Shown: piece by piece, positions 16,366 to 25,216 of the stretch
How positions within the stretch are numbered: position 1 is the first letter of the stretch
Layout: each line of letters opens with the position of its first letter
From: a bacterium
GTDB taxonomy: Bacteria > Electryoneota > RPQS01
Length of the DNA: 64,000 nucleotides
Assembly (NCBI GenBank): GCA_036504735.1
Contig: DASXUQ010000009.1
Location: forward strand, 370,660 to 434,659
Direction of reading: 5' to 3'
Program-made: the position numbers and the translations under genes
Notes under the pieces: model-generated
Told to the model about the DNA's origin: nothing
The model's database searches: none
What the model saw: the letters and a program-made list of their open reading frames with translations, nothing else

Positions 16366-17640
16366 TTGACCTTTCCATCTCCCATCCGCAATATTAAATC
16401 CCGGTTCAATCCCACATGGGCGCGGCTGCTGCTGTTTATGTCCGTGATGGGACCGGGGATAATTACAGCCAACGTGGACAACGACGCGGGCGGCATCACC
16501 ACGTACTCCGTGGCGGGCGCGCACTACGGGTTGGCCACGCTATGGATCTTCATTCCCATGACCGTGGCCCTGATCATGATTCAGGAGATGGTCAACCGTA
16601 TGGGTGTGGTGACGGGCAAGGGGCTCTCGGACCTGATCCGCGAGCAGTTCGGCGCGCGCTGGACCTTCTACCTGATGGTCGCGCTGCTGGCGACAAACTT
16701 CGGCAACGTGCTGGCGGAGTTTTCCGGTGTGGCGGCGGCGGGAGAGTTGTTCGGTGTGCCGCGCTGGGTCAGTGTGCCGATTGCCGGCGCGCTGGTGTGG
16801 GCGCTGGTGATTGCCGGAACCTATGCCACCATCGAGAAGATCTTTTTAGTGGCCACGCTGTTTTATGCGGCCTATATTATCAGCGGCGTCGAAGTGCGGC
16901 CCGACTGGCTGGCGGTGGGCAAATCGCTGGTGATTCCCACTATTACCAGCGAGCGCGCCTATTTGTTTACGCTGATCGGCCTGGTGGGAACCACCATTGC
17001 GCCGTGGATGCAGTTTTACCAACAGGCTTCGGTGGTCGAGAAGAATATTCCGCTGAAGAATTACCGCTATTCGCGGATGGACACGATTTTCGGCGGGATC
17101 ACGGTCAGTGTGGTGGCGCTGTTCATTGTAGTGGTCTGCGCGGACACGCTGTTTGTCCATGCGGTGCGGGTAGAGACGGCGGATGAAGCCGCCAAGGCGC
17201 TGGCGCCGCTGGCGGGACGGTTTGCCTCGATCCTCTTCGGGCTCGGTCTGTTGAACGCCAGCCTGTTTGCGGCCTCGATCCTGCCGATCTCCACTTCCTA
17301 CACGATTTGCGAGGCGATGGGCTGGGAAAGCGGTCTGGACAAGAAGTATTCGGAAGCCAGGCAGTTCTACTTTCTGTATACGGCGCTGATCGTAATCGGC
17401 GGCCTGTTTGTGATGATACCCGGCCTGCCGCTGATCGGCGTGATGCTACTCTCGCAGGTGGTCAACGGGATTATGCTGCCCTTCACCGTGGTGCCGATTC
17501 TGCTGTTTGTCAATAACAAGCGGCTGATGGGCACCTATGTCAATGGCCGCCTTTACAACTATGTCTGCTGGATTTTTATGGGGGCCATCACGCTGCTCTC
17601 GCTGCTGTATCTGGTGATGCAGTTTACCGGGAAAGAGTAG
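16366..17640 (+). CDS. NRAMP-family divalent metal transporter with altered metal site
   Basis: 424 residues from a TTG at 16366; the first in-frame ATG is already inside TM1. About 11 membrane segments. The family signatures GPGIITAN and QEMVNRMGVVTGKGLSDLIRE are clear. The TM1 metal motif DPGN is DAGG here (Asp40 to Gly43). In TM6 the usual MPH is APW (residues 212-214), so the methionine that favours Mn2+/Fe2+ and the histidine are lost. This points to a divergent clade whose substrate may not be Mn2+; NRAMP-related magnesium transporters are known and would fit, as inference. It is an inner-membrane protein. The MgtE-N/CBS protein upstream could be a regulator. Confidence 0.85.
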   Translation: MTFPSPIRNIKSRFNPTWARLLLFMSVMGPGIITANVDNDAGGITTYSVAGAHYGLATLWIFIPMTVALIMIQEMVNRMGVVTGKGLSDLIREQFGARWTFYLMVALLATNFGNVLAEFSGVAAAGELFGVPRWVSVPIAGALVWALVIAGTYATIEKIFLVATLFYAAYIISGVEVRPDWLAVGKSLVIPTITSERAYLFTLIGLVGTTIAPWMQFYQQASVVEKNIPLKNYRYSRMDTIFGGITVSVVALFIVVVCADTLFVHAVRVETADEAAKALAPLAGRFASILFGLGLLNASLFAASILPISTSYTICEAMGWESGLDKKYSEARQFYFLYTALIVIGGLFVMIPGLPLIGVMLLSQVVNGIMLPFTVVPILLFVNNKRLMGTYVNGRLYNYVCWIFMGAITLLSLLYLVMQFTGKE

Positions 17641-17642
17641 GC

Positions 17643-17672
17643 GGGAAAATAGGAAATCCGAAATAGGAAACC
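17643..17672 (+). repeat. AATAGGAAATCCGAAATAGG repeat after NRAMP gene
   Basis: Degenerate GGAAATA units directly after the stop codon, upstream of the terminator. Confidence 0.5.
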
Positions 17673-17688
17673 CGGACCCCGAAAACAG

Positions 17689-17714
17689 AAACGGCCGCAA
17701 TCATGCGGCCGTTT
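17689..17714. terminator. Bidirectional terminator between NRAMP and DMT genes
   Basis: AAACGGCCGCA/TGCGGCCGTTT, perfect 11-bp arms and a four-base loop, followed by TGTTTT on the plus strand. It separates two convergent genes. Confidence 0.8.
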
Positions 17715-17738
17715 TGTTTTATCCATGGGCGAAGAGAT

Positions 17739-18599
17739 CTACGGGATTTCGGGTTTGACGGGGGACGGGGTGGAAGCGGAGAGCAGCATGCCGGCGAAGA
17801 TGAAACCCGCGCCGGTGAGGGTCGCGATGCCGGGGACGGCGCCGAGGATAATCCACGAGGCGAGTCCGGCGAACACCGGTTCCATGGCATAGATGATGGC
17901 GGCGGCAGTGGTGGAGATGCGGGGCTGATAGCGCATCTGTGCCCAGACGCCGAGAGTGGTGGCAAGCAGCGAGGTGATGAGCAGCGCGGCCAGCAGAAGC
18001 GGCGAGAAGGTCAAGCGCGGAGCCTCGAGGGGAATGGCCAGGCCGGCCAGCAGCATGACGGCGGCAATTTGCAGCCAGGAAAGCTGGATCTCATTTTCAT
18101 GTTTGGCCCAGCGGCCCACATAGACCACCTGCAAGGCAAAGCTGACTGCACAGAGCAGTGTCAGCGCATCGCCGAGGTTGAGGCCGCCTGCCGATGGTTC
18201 GGACATGATGGCGGTTCCGGCAAAGGCCAGAACTACCGCAATAATTTGCCGGCGGTTGATGCGCTCGCGGAAGAGCAGCCACGCAAACAGCGGAGTCATG
18301 GGTACGAGAGTGCCTGTCAGAAATCCCGCGCGCGCGGCGGTGGTCAGGCCAAGCCCGAAGGTTTGCAGCGCGTAGCCCGCGCCGAGCAAAATTCCCAGCA
18401 CGGCGCCCTTCCAAAGCAGGGTGTGGTTCAGGCGGAAGGCGCGCGGCCAGACCAGCAGCGGAAACACTACCGCCGCCAGACCGAACCGCAGGCCAATAAA
18501 CACCATCGGCGAGGCGGAATGCAGCGCGGCCTGCACCAGCGGAAAGGTAAATCCCCACGCCAACGTCAGGGACAACAGACTCACATAGGCAACAAGCAT
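17739..18599 (-). CDS. DMT-superfamily (EamA) permease
   Basis: 286 residues with about ten hydrophobic segments arranged as two EamA repeats. The first starts LSLTLAWGFTFPLVQAAL; the second starts GDALTLLCAVSFALQVVYVGRW. The GLTTAARAGFLTGTLVPMTPLFAWLLFRE stretch is the typical TM3-TM4 signature of RhaT/EamA exporters. It is an inner-membrane exporter of a small metabolite; the substrate is not predictable. The gene stands alone, with a terminator on its 3' side and the terminator of the upstream block at 18670-18713 behind it. Confidence 0.9.
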   Translation of the reverse strand: MLVAYVSLLSLTLAWGFTFPLVQAALHSASPMVFIGLRFGLAAVVFPLLVWPRAFRLNHTLLWKGAVLGILLGAGYALQTFGLGLTTAARAGFLTGTLVPMTPLFAWLLFRERINRRQIIAVVLAFAGTAIMSEPSAGGLNLGDALTLLCAVSFALQVVYVGRWAKHENEIQLSWLQIAAVMLLAGLAIPLEAPRLTFSPLLLAALLITSLLATTLGVWAQMRYQPRISTTAAAIIYAMEPVFAGLASWIILGAVPGIATLTGAGFIFAGMLLSASTPSPVKPEIP

Positions 18600-18669
18600 G
18601 AGGCCAAGATAGTAACAAAATAGGAAATTTGAAATAGGAAAGGGAAAGACTTAAGACTGGAAACCTGAA

Positions 18670-18713
18670 AAAGGCCCTGCCTATTCCGCGTGGGCGGATC
18701 AGGCAGGGCCTTT
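18670..18713 (-). terminator. Terminator of the large minus-strand surface-protein block
   Basis: AAAGGCCCTGCCT/AGGCAGGGCCTTT, 13-bp perfect arms. It lies just beyond the stop at 18739 and ends in TTT on both strands. Confidence 0.75.
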
Positions 18714-18738
18714 CAATTCGAGAGGCTGTCGGGCGCGG

Positions 18739-20307
18739 CTACTTGAGCAGTAATACCTTCCTCGTCGCCAGATGCTGACCAGCCTGCAACCGGACAAAGT
18801 ACACACCCGTGGCCAAGCCGTCGGCGCTGAGGTTTATGCTATGGTCTCCAGCTTCTACGGCGGACAGATCGATCTGTTTGACGCTGCGGCCTAAGACATC
18901 GAAGAGGGTGACCTTCACTGCGCCGGGTTCGGAAAGGGTGTAATGCAAGGTGGTGGTCAGATTGAAGGGATTAGGGGAAACATCGAAGACCACCGGCGAA
19001 GGATGGCCGCCGGGAAGACCACGGCCGCGCAGGACGATTTGGAAATAGTGGTAGGGTGTGCTGATGTAGAGGACGCCGGAAAAGGTCCCCGTATGAGTTG
19101 GGGTGAAGCGAGCGGGAATGTTGAACCCCCGGGCGTAGAATGGCGGCACCCGCGTGGCCCAGAAGGGAGAAGTAGCCGTGACCGAGCCGAGATTGCATTC
19201 TACACCAACATAGACATAGCCGGTGTCCCATACCGTCTGGCCCACGGGGACATCTCCGAAGTTCAACGTGTCGGTATTGCGAGAGGTATTGTCATCATAG
19301 GATGGAACCCCGGGCGGACTCCACGGCACAAAGCGCGGATCCCAGCGATAGTGTACGAAATAGCCCGTGGAGATATTGGTGGAGCGGTGCAGCGAACCGC
19401 GCCGTTTTTGTGTCAAAGACCCATAGACATAGGCCGAGCCGCGATCATCGCGGTGCGGTGTGCCTACGGGATTTTCATAGACGTAACCACTATCCAAATC
19501 GTTCTGCTGTTCGAAGGTGAAGCTCTCGCCCAGCGCATAGAGCGCAGCAGAAATGGCGATGCTGGTCAGATCGGGATCACTCTGGTTAATGCCCAGCCCA
19601 TTGGAGTTCTCGCGGCCATTGGCCGGAGTGTTGGCGATTTTGATATCGGCTTCCGAGGCCAGCATCAGGTAGTTCGGACTCTCGGGGGGAACAGTAACTC
19701 CATGGGTCAAATCGGCATCATCATACACCACATTATCCAGCAGTCGCATATTATACGAACAGCCGATGGAGACTTCACCGCTCATGTGGCCTTCGATATC
19801 CAACGGACGGTCGAAAAACATGCATCGGCGGCGTCCCAACGGGACAGCCCAACTGTCGGAAGAATCGAAGGGAGTCCCTGTCCACCAACGGCTGACCAAC
19901 GCGGTGTCCCCGCGCAGATGCACGCGATAAGACTTGCCCGCATCGGAGAAAAACAGATCCTGAATCATCGCACAGCGGCGTAGCTCGGTCAGTTGGCTGG
20001 GTATTTCGACGCGCGGCGCACGGAAAATTGGCATAAAGCCGTGGAAGCCGGGATTGTAGCCGGGGCCGCGCCAGAAATCCCGTTCCGTAGTGCTGACCTG
20101 ACCGTAGAACTGAGGACTGCCCTCAATGGCGATCAGACTGTTGGAGTGGACACTGCCTTGCAGTGTGTCCGAGGTCCAAAACTTGATGCGGTCCCCGAAG
20201 ATTGACATCTCCTGGTCGGAGAGATACGTATAGTTGATGCCATACGCCAGCGACACCAAGAATATGAGCAGGGCCGCGAAGACCAGATGTTGTAAACGAA
20301 TTTGCAT
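18739..20307 (-). CDS. Exported DUF4900-like / ASH-Ig protein with sorting tail, paralog 1
   Basis: 522 residues from ATG 20307, preceded by GGGAGGGT; the signal peptide runs to SLAYG. The first domain (about 22-330) has TLQGSVHSNSLIAI, FWRGPGYNPGFHG, IANTPANGRENSNG, SFTFEQQNDLDSGYVYE and HRSTNISTGYFVHYRWDPRF, the pattern of DUF4900-like proteins. Next comes an ASH/HYDIN-like Ig domain (LNFGDVPVGQTVWDT ... FQIVLRGRG), then VSPNPFNLTTTLHYTL and the sorting tail ending RKVLLLK. It is predicted to be displayed outside the outer membrane; the role is unknown. It is the last gene of a tight minus-strand run and its nearest relative is the adjacent paralog at 20359. Confidence 0.82.
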   Translation of the reverse strand: MQIRLQHLVFAALLIFLVSLAYGINYTYLSDQEMSIFGDRIKFWTSDTLQGSVHSNSLIAIEGSPQFYGQVSTTERDFWRGPGYNPGFHGFMPIFRAPRVEIPSQLTELRRCAMIQDLFFSDAGKSYRVHLRGDTALVSRWWTGTPFDSSDSWAVPLGRRRCMFFDRPLDIEGHMSGEVSIGCSYNMRLLDNVVYDDADLTHGVTVPPESPNYLMLASEADIKIANTPANGRENSNGLGINQSDPDLTSIAISAALYALGESFTFEQQNDLDSGYVYENPVGTPHRDDRGSAYVYGSLTQKRRGSLHRSTNISTGYFVHYRWDPRFVPWSPPGVPSYDDNTSRNTDTLNFGDVPVGQTVWDTGYVYVGVECNLGSVTATSPFWATRVPPFYARGFNIPARFTPTHTGTFSGVLYISTPYHYFQIVLRGRGLPGGHPSPVVFDVSPNPFNLTTTLHYTLSEPGAVKVTLFDVLGRSVKQIDLSAVEAGDHSINLSADGLATGVYFVRLQAGQHLATRKVLLLK

Positions 20308-20358
20308 GGTACCCTCCCGGAGTAAAAGCAAAAAGCGAAAAGTAAAAACGGGCGGAAG

Positions 20359-21927
20359 CTACTTGAGCAGCAGCAGCTTTTTCATAGCCATCTGCTGTCC
20401 GGACTGTAACCGCACGAAGTAGACCCCGGTGGCCAAGCCGTCGGCACTGAGGCTCACGTCGTGCGCTCCGGCTTCGACCTTTAAAAGATCGATCTGTTTG
20501 ACGCTGCGGCCCAAAACATCGAACAGGGTGATAGTCACTTCGCCGGGGTCGCTCAAAGAGTAGTGCAAGGTGGTGGTCAGGTTGAAGGGATTGGGGGAAA
20601 CATCGAAGACCATCGGCGAAGGGTTGCCGCCGGGCATGCCGCGACCCCGCAGCACGATCTGGAACGACTGTGCCGGAGTATAGATGTAGAGAATTCCGGA
20701 ATATTGTCCGGTGTGTGTCGGCGTGAAGCGGGCGGGAATATGGAAGGAACTGCTATCGAACGGCGGCACGCGGGTGGCATAAAAGGGAGGTGTGGCGGTG
20801 ACGGCTCCCAAGGTAGTGACGACATTCAGGTAGACTCGCGCTGTGTCCCAGACCGTCCGCCCAACCGGAACCGTACCGAAATCCAAGGTGTCGGTGGTGC
20901 GGGGGCGGGGAGCGTCGAACGACAGCGCTCCGGGAGGCATCCACGCGGCAAAGCGCCTGTCCCAGCGGTACTGCTTTGCGTAGCCCGTAGACATGTTGGA
21001 TGACCGGTGCACATAGCCGCGACGCATTTGGGCCAGCGAGCCGTAGAGATACACGGTGCCGCGGTCGTCTTGGGCGGGTTGCGGCGGATCGCCGATCTGG
21101 TAGACATAGCCGCTGTCCACGTCGTTCTGCTGCTCGAAGGTGAAACTCTCGCCGAGCGCAACCAGCGCGGCGCTGATGACGATGCCGGAAAGGTTACGAT
21201 CAGGCTGACTGAGGCCCTCGCCATTGGAATTCTCGCGGCCATTGGCGGGAGTGTTGGCAATCTTAATGTCATGCTCCGAAACCAGCATCAGGTAATTGAT
21301 ACTGGTCAAGGGGGTGCGGCCCGTCAGTGAGTCCGCATCGTCGTATACGACATTATCCAGCAGCCGGAGATCGCACGCCGTTCCGATGGATGCTTCGCCG
21401 CTCATGTGGCCTTCGATATCCAGCGGGCCGTCAAAGAAGATGCACCGGCCGCGAGGCAGGGTGATCAGCCAGGAGTCTGTCGAGTCAAAGGGTGTCCCGG
21501 TCCACCAGCGGCTGACCAGCGCGGAATCGCCGCGCAGATGCACGCGATAGGACTTGGCCATATCGGCGAAGAACATGCTCTGAATCATCGCGCAATTGCG
21601 CAATTCCTGGGCACGATGCGGGATTTCCACGCGCGGCGCGCAGAACTGCGGCAGGGGGCCGTGGAAGCCGGGATTGTAGCCCGGTCCACGCCAGAAATCG
21701 CACTCCGAAGTGGTTACCGACGCATAGAACTGGGGTGTACCTTCGATAGCGAGCAAGCCATTGGAGTGCACGGGGCCTTCGATCGTATCCGGCGTCCAGA
21801 ATCGAATGCGGTCACCGAACGGGGTGGTTTCGCAATCGGAAAGATAGAAGTAGTTGATGCCGTAGGCCAGCGATACAAGGGACACCACCAGCGCCGCGAA
21901 GACCAGATGTTGTAAGCGAACGTGCAT
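20359..21927 (-). CDS. Exported DUF4900-like / ASH-Ig protein with sorting tail, paralog 2
   Basis: 522 residues, the same length as its neighbour and similar throughout. ATG 21927 has GGGAGGGTTCA in front. Conserved landmarks are TIEGPVHSNGLLAIEG, FWRGPGYNPGFHGPLP, IANTPANGRENSNGEG and VHRSSNMSTGYAKQYRWDRRF. The Ig domain is FGTVPVGRTVWDTARVYL. Compared with paralog 1 the variable parts are the segment before the Ig domain and the loop GDPPQPAQDD. The 3' end including the tail differs only in scattered positions, as expected from a tandem duplication kept similar by recombination. Only 51 bases separate it from paralog 1, so they probably share a transcript. Confidence 0.82.
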   Translation of the reverse strand: MHVRLQHLVFAALVVSLVSLAYGINYFYLSDCETTPFGDRIRFWTPDTIEGPVHSNGLLAIEGTPQFYASVTTSECDFWRGPGYNPGFHGPLPQFCAPRVEIPHRAQELRNCAMIQSMFFADMAKSYRVHLRGDSALVSRWWTGTPFDSTDSWLITLPRGRCIFFDGPLDIEGHMSGEASIGTACDLRLLDNVVYDDADSLTGRTPLTSINYLMLVSEHDIKIANTPANGRENSNGEGLSQPDRNLSGIVISAALVALGESFTFEQQNDVDSGYVYQIGDPPQPAQDDRGTVYLYGSLAQMRRGYVHRSSNMSTGYAKQYRWDRRFAAWMPPGALSFDAPRPRTTDTLDFGTVPVGRTVWDTARVYLNVVTTLGAVTATPPFYATRVPPFDSSSFHIPARFTPTHTGQYSGILYIYTPAQSFQIVLRGRGMPGGNPSPMVFDVSPNPFNLTTTLHYSLSDPGEVTITLFDVLGRSVKQIDLLKVEAGAHDVSLSADGLATGVYFVRLQSGQQMAMKKLLLLK

Positions 21928-22004
21928 TGAACCCTCCCGGGGGAAACGATGAACGGGGAACGATAAACGATGAACGAGGAAAGGTACCTGCTGCTATCAG
22001 CGTG

Positions 22005-23543
22005 TCACTTCAGCAGCAAAATCTTTTGTGTTAATGTTTGGCCGGCGGCTTTCAGGCTGACAAAGTAGACGCCGGAGGAGAGGCCTTCGGCGTTCAGTTG
22101 CGCGGTGTGGGCTCCGGCGGGTACGGACGAAAAGTCCATCTGCTTGACACTGCGGCCCAGCACATCAAACAGGGTAATCTTCACGGCGCCGGCTTCAGGC
22201 AGGGAATAGCTTAGCGTGGTGGTCAGATTGAAAGGATTGGGAGCGACATCGAAGACCACCGGTTGCGGTCCACCCGCGGGCATGCCGCGGCCACGCAGCA
22301 CAATCTGGAAATAATCTCCGGTCACGCTGATGTACAGGATGCCTGTGAACTGCCCGACGCGGGGTGGAATAAAACGGGTAGGGATGGCAAAACTATCGCT
22401 GACGAATGGCGGCACCCGCGTGGCATAGAACGGGTAATTGGCAATGACCGAGCCCAGAGTCACGGCGGACGGCAGCACGATATAGGCGGTGTCCCAGACC
22501 GTCTGGCCCACCGCTACATTGCCGAAATTAAGAGTATCGGTGACCAGCGGTTCGTCACCCGGAAGGTGCTGCCAGCACGGCGGAAGAATACGGTCGATGC
22601 GCCAATCGTAGCGTGCTTGCAGCATATAGCCGGTGAAGGTGTTGGTGCTGCGGCGCAGGGGCTTCCAATGGCTTTGTACCATGCTGCCATAAAGATAAAT
22701 TGTGCCGCGCTCGTCGGGCACACACTCACAGACATAGCCACTGTCGATATCATTCTGCTGATCGAAGGTGATGCTGCCTCCCGCCCAGAGCAGGCCATCG
22801 ATCACGATGCTGGTGAGATGGGAATTATTTTGACTACTACCGAGCCCATCGGAATTCCAGCGCCCATTGGCCGGGGTATTGGCAATCTTGATGTCATGTT
22901 CGGAGGCGATGCCGAGTATGGCCAGTGAGTTCACCGGGATCTGTCCTTGAGGCCCTGCACCCGCATAGGTGATGTTGTCAATCAGCCGAATGTCGTGAGA
23001 CGAGCCGATGGTCACCTGACCGGTGAGACCGGATCCCTTTAATTCCAGCGGACCGTCAAAGAACAGGCACGCCCGCCCGACAATCGGAATCGGCCAGCGC
23101 TCGGTGGAATCAAAGGGTGTACCCTCATCCCACATGTCGCAGTAGATGGTGCCACCGGCAATCGTTGCCCGGAACTGCTTGCCGGGGAAGTCATAGAACT
23201 GTCCCTGCATGGCCGCACCTTGGCGCAGGTTGGTCAGGGTGGTGGGGATTTCGACCTGCGGTGCATTGAAAATCGGCTGCGGACCGTGAAACTCAGGATT
23301 GTAGTCCGGCCCATGACTGAAAGCCGGCGCGGAAATACTCACTTGGCCATAGAATACGGGATGACCCGCGATGGCCAGCGGGCCATTACAGTGCACCTCA
23401 CCTTGAATGGTATCGCCCGTAATGAACGGACAGATCGAGCTATCCTGCGGCAAAGGCTGTCCATCATTGGACAGCCATAAATAGGCGGCATGACACGGCA
23501 GAGCCGCGACGCACAGCCATAACAGACATGCGACATAACGCAT
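22005..23543 (-). CDS. Exported DUF4900-like / ASH-Ig protein with sorting tail, paralog 3
   Basis: 512 residues from ATG 23543 (GGGAGGG upstream; a frame extension to 23609 is rejected because it precedes the signal peptide). The signal peptide MRYVACLLWLCVAALPCHA differs from the RLQHLVFAAL type of the other paralogs. The segment after it is also divergent (AYLWLSNDGQPLPQDSSICPF). The shared core remains: GEVHCNGPLAIAG, IANTPANGRWNSDG, SITFDQQNDIDSGYV, RRSTNTFTGYMLQ and LNFGNVAVGQTVWDT. This mixture suggests that its 5' end was replaced or diverged faster. The tail ends TQKILLLK. Confidence 0.82.
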   Translation of the reverse strand: MRYVACLLWLCVAALPCHAAYLWLSNDGQPLPQDSSICPFITGDTIQGEVHCNGPLAIAGHPVFYGQVSISAPAFSHGPDYNPEFHGPQPIFNAPQVEIPTTLTNLRQGAAMQGQFYDFPGKQFRATIAGGTIYCDMWDEGTPFDSTERWPIPIVGRACLFFDGPLELKGSGLTGQVTIGSSHDIRLIDNITYAGAGPQGQIPVNSLAILGIASEHDIKIANTPANGRWNSDGLGSSQNNSHLTSIVIDGLLWAGGSITFDQQNDIDSGYVCECVPDERGTIYLYGSMVQSHWKPLRRSTNTFTGYMLQARYDWRIDRILPPCWQHLPGDEPLVTDTLNFGNVAVGQTVWDTAYIVLPSAVTLGSVIANYPFYATRVPPFVSDSFAIPTRFIPPRVGQFTGILYISVTGDYFQIVLRGRGMPAGGPQPVVFDVAPNPFNLTTTLSYSLPEAGAVKITLFDVLGRSVKQMDFSSVPAGAHTAQLNAEGLSSGVYFVSLKAAGQTLTQKILLLK

Positions 23544-23636
23544 GGTTTCCCTCCCACACGGTGAAAGTACCCCGGCGCGGGTTAAGCCGTTTCCCTCCCG
23601 CAAGAGCACGCACTTAACCCGGCCGGAACAATGAGA

Positions 23637-25208
23637 TTATTTCAGCAGGAGCACCTTACGGGTAATGGTTTGGCCTGCGGCGTGCAGATTTATAAAGTAG
23701 ACGCCGGATGCCAGACCGTTGGCCTCCAGTTTCAGCGTGTGTGCACCGGCGCCCTCGGCGGGCAGATCCACTTGCCGGGCCACGCGGCCTAAGATATCGT
23801 AGAGCACGATCTTCACGGCACCCGATTCCGGCAGATCATAGCGGATCACCGTGGTCAGGTTGAACGGATTGGGCGAAATGTCCACGTTCACCGGCGCACG
23901 GGCGGGCATCCCGCGTCCCCGCAGCACGATCTGGAAGTAGCGTGTTCCCGCGCTGATGTAGAGGATACCGCTGAACTGCGCGGCGCGCGTCGGCGTGAAC
24001 CGCGTGGGAATGGCAAAGCTGTCGCTATGGAAGGGCGGCACCCGGGTGGCAAAGAACGGCGTATTGGCAATCACCGAGCCGAGATCACCCGGCACCGAAA
24101 GATACACGCGCGCCGTATCCCACACCGTGGTCCCGACCGGCACCGTACCAAAATCGAGGGTATCGGTTGAGGGTCGCCGCTCTTCATCGAATTCGAAACC
24201 GCAGGGCATGGTCATGTGGGCAAGGCGCGGGTCATAGCGCATGTGCAGATCGTACCCGGTGCTGGTATTCGAAGAGCGATGAAGATAGCCACGCCGCCGC
24301 TGCGCCAGACTGCCGTAGAGGTAAATTATACCTCGTTCATCACTGTGCGGCGTGCCGGCGGGATCTTCATACACGTACCCACTGTCGATATCGTTCTGCT
24401 GTTCGAAGGTGAAATGCTCGCTCAGAGCATACAGCGCCGCAGTGATGATCACGCTTGTAGAATCGGGATTGGTCTGATTGAATCCCCGGCCATTTGAATT
24501 CCAGCGGCCATTGGCGGGCGTGTTGGCGATCTTGATGTCATGCTCGGAGACCAGCGCGAGTAGATTCGGACTGCTCTCCGGAGTGTCTCCGGTGAGGGAA
24601 TCGGCGTCATCATAGCGGATATTGTCCAGAATCCGGATGTTGTGGGAACTGCCGATGGAAACTTGACCGCTCAGATGGCCGAGGATTTCCAGCGGGCCGT
24701 CAAAGAACATGCAGCGCCGCATCACAAGGGCGACCATCCACGTGTCGCTGGAATCGAACGGCGTTCCGGTCCAATAGCGGCAGACCAGCGCGCTGTCACC
24801 GCGCAAGTACACGCGGTAAGAGCGGAACGGCTCGTCGTAGAACGTGCGCTGAATCATGGCGCCGTCCCGCAGATTCTCTGCCATGAGCGGCATATCCACG
24901 TGCGGCGCGCGGAATTGCGGCGCAGGACCGTGGAAGCCGGGATTATAGCCGGGGCCTCGCCAGAAATCGCACTCGGTAGTGCTGACCAGACTGTAAAATT
25001 GCGGACTGCTGTATATGGCGATTAGACTGTTAGAGTGCACGGGACCCATCAGCGTGTCGCCCTGCGTGAACGGATGGCGGTAGAGTGGGCTGTCTCCGAA
25101 CGTCGTAAGTTCGCAATCCGAAATGTACATGTACTGAATGCCGTAGGCGGCACTGACCAGAACGATAATCAGCACCGCAAACACGAGTTTTTGCGTCAGG
25201 TGATGCAT
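23637..25208 (-). CDS. Exported DUF4900-like / ASH-Ig protein with sorting tail, paralog 4
   Basis: 523 residues. The ATG lies eight bases after the stop of the upstream paralog, with AAGAGAAG overlapping that stop, so the two are almost certainly co-translated from one mRNA. The signal peptide is MHHLTQKLVFAVLIIVLVSAAYG. Core motifs are TLMGPVHSNSLIAI, FWRGPGYNPGFHGPAP, IANTPANGRWNSNGRG, FTFEQQNDIDSGYVYE and LHRSSNTSTGYDLHMRYDPRL. The Ig domain is LDFGTVPVGTTVWDTARVYL. The sorting tail ends TRKVLLLK. Confidence 0.82.
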   Translation of the reverse strand: MHHLTQKLVFAVLIIVLVSAAYGIQYMYISDCELTTFGDSPLYRHPFTQGDTLMGPVHSNSLIAIYSSPQFYSLVSTTECDFWRGPGYNPGFHGPAPQFRAPHVDMPLMAENLRDGAMIQRTFYDEPFRSYRVYLRGDSALVCRYWTGTPFDSSDTWMVALVMRRCMFFDGPLEILGHLSGQVSIGSSHNIRILDNIRYDDADSLTGDTPESSPNLLALVSEHDIKIANTPANGRWNSNGRGFNQTNPDSTSVIITAALYALSEHFTFEQQNDIDSGYVYEDPAGTPHSDERGIIYLYGSLAQRRRGYLHRSSNTSTGYDLHMRYDPRLAHMTMPCGFEFDEERRPSTDTLDFGTVPVGTTVWDTARVYLSVPGDLGSVIANTPFFATRVPPFHSDSFAIPTRFTPTRAAQFSGILYISAGTRYFQIVLRGRGMPARAPVNVDISPNPFNLTTVIRYDLPESGAVKIVLYDILGRVARQVDLPAEGAGAHTLKLEANGLASGVYFINLHAAGQTITRKVLLLK

Positions 25209-25216
25209 GGCTTCTC

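Noticed and set aside
17703..18623. 306-residue plus-strand frame opposite the DMT permease
   Set aside because: Antisense to ten hydrophobic segments; the product is Gly/Gln/Arg-rich filler and the terminator 17689-17714 precedes it.
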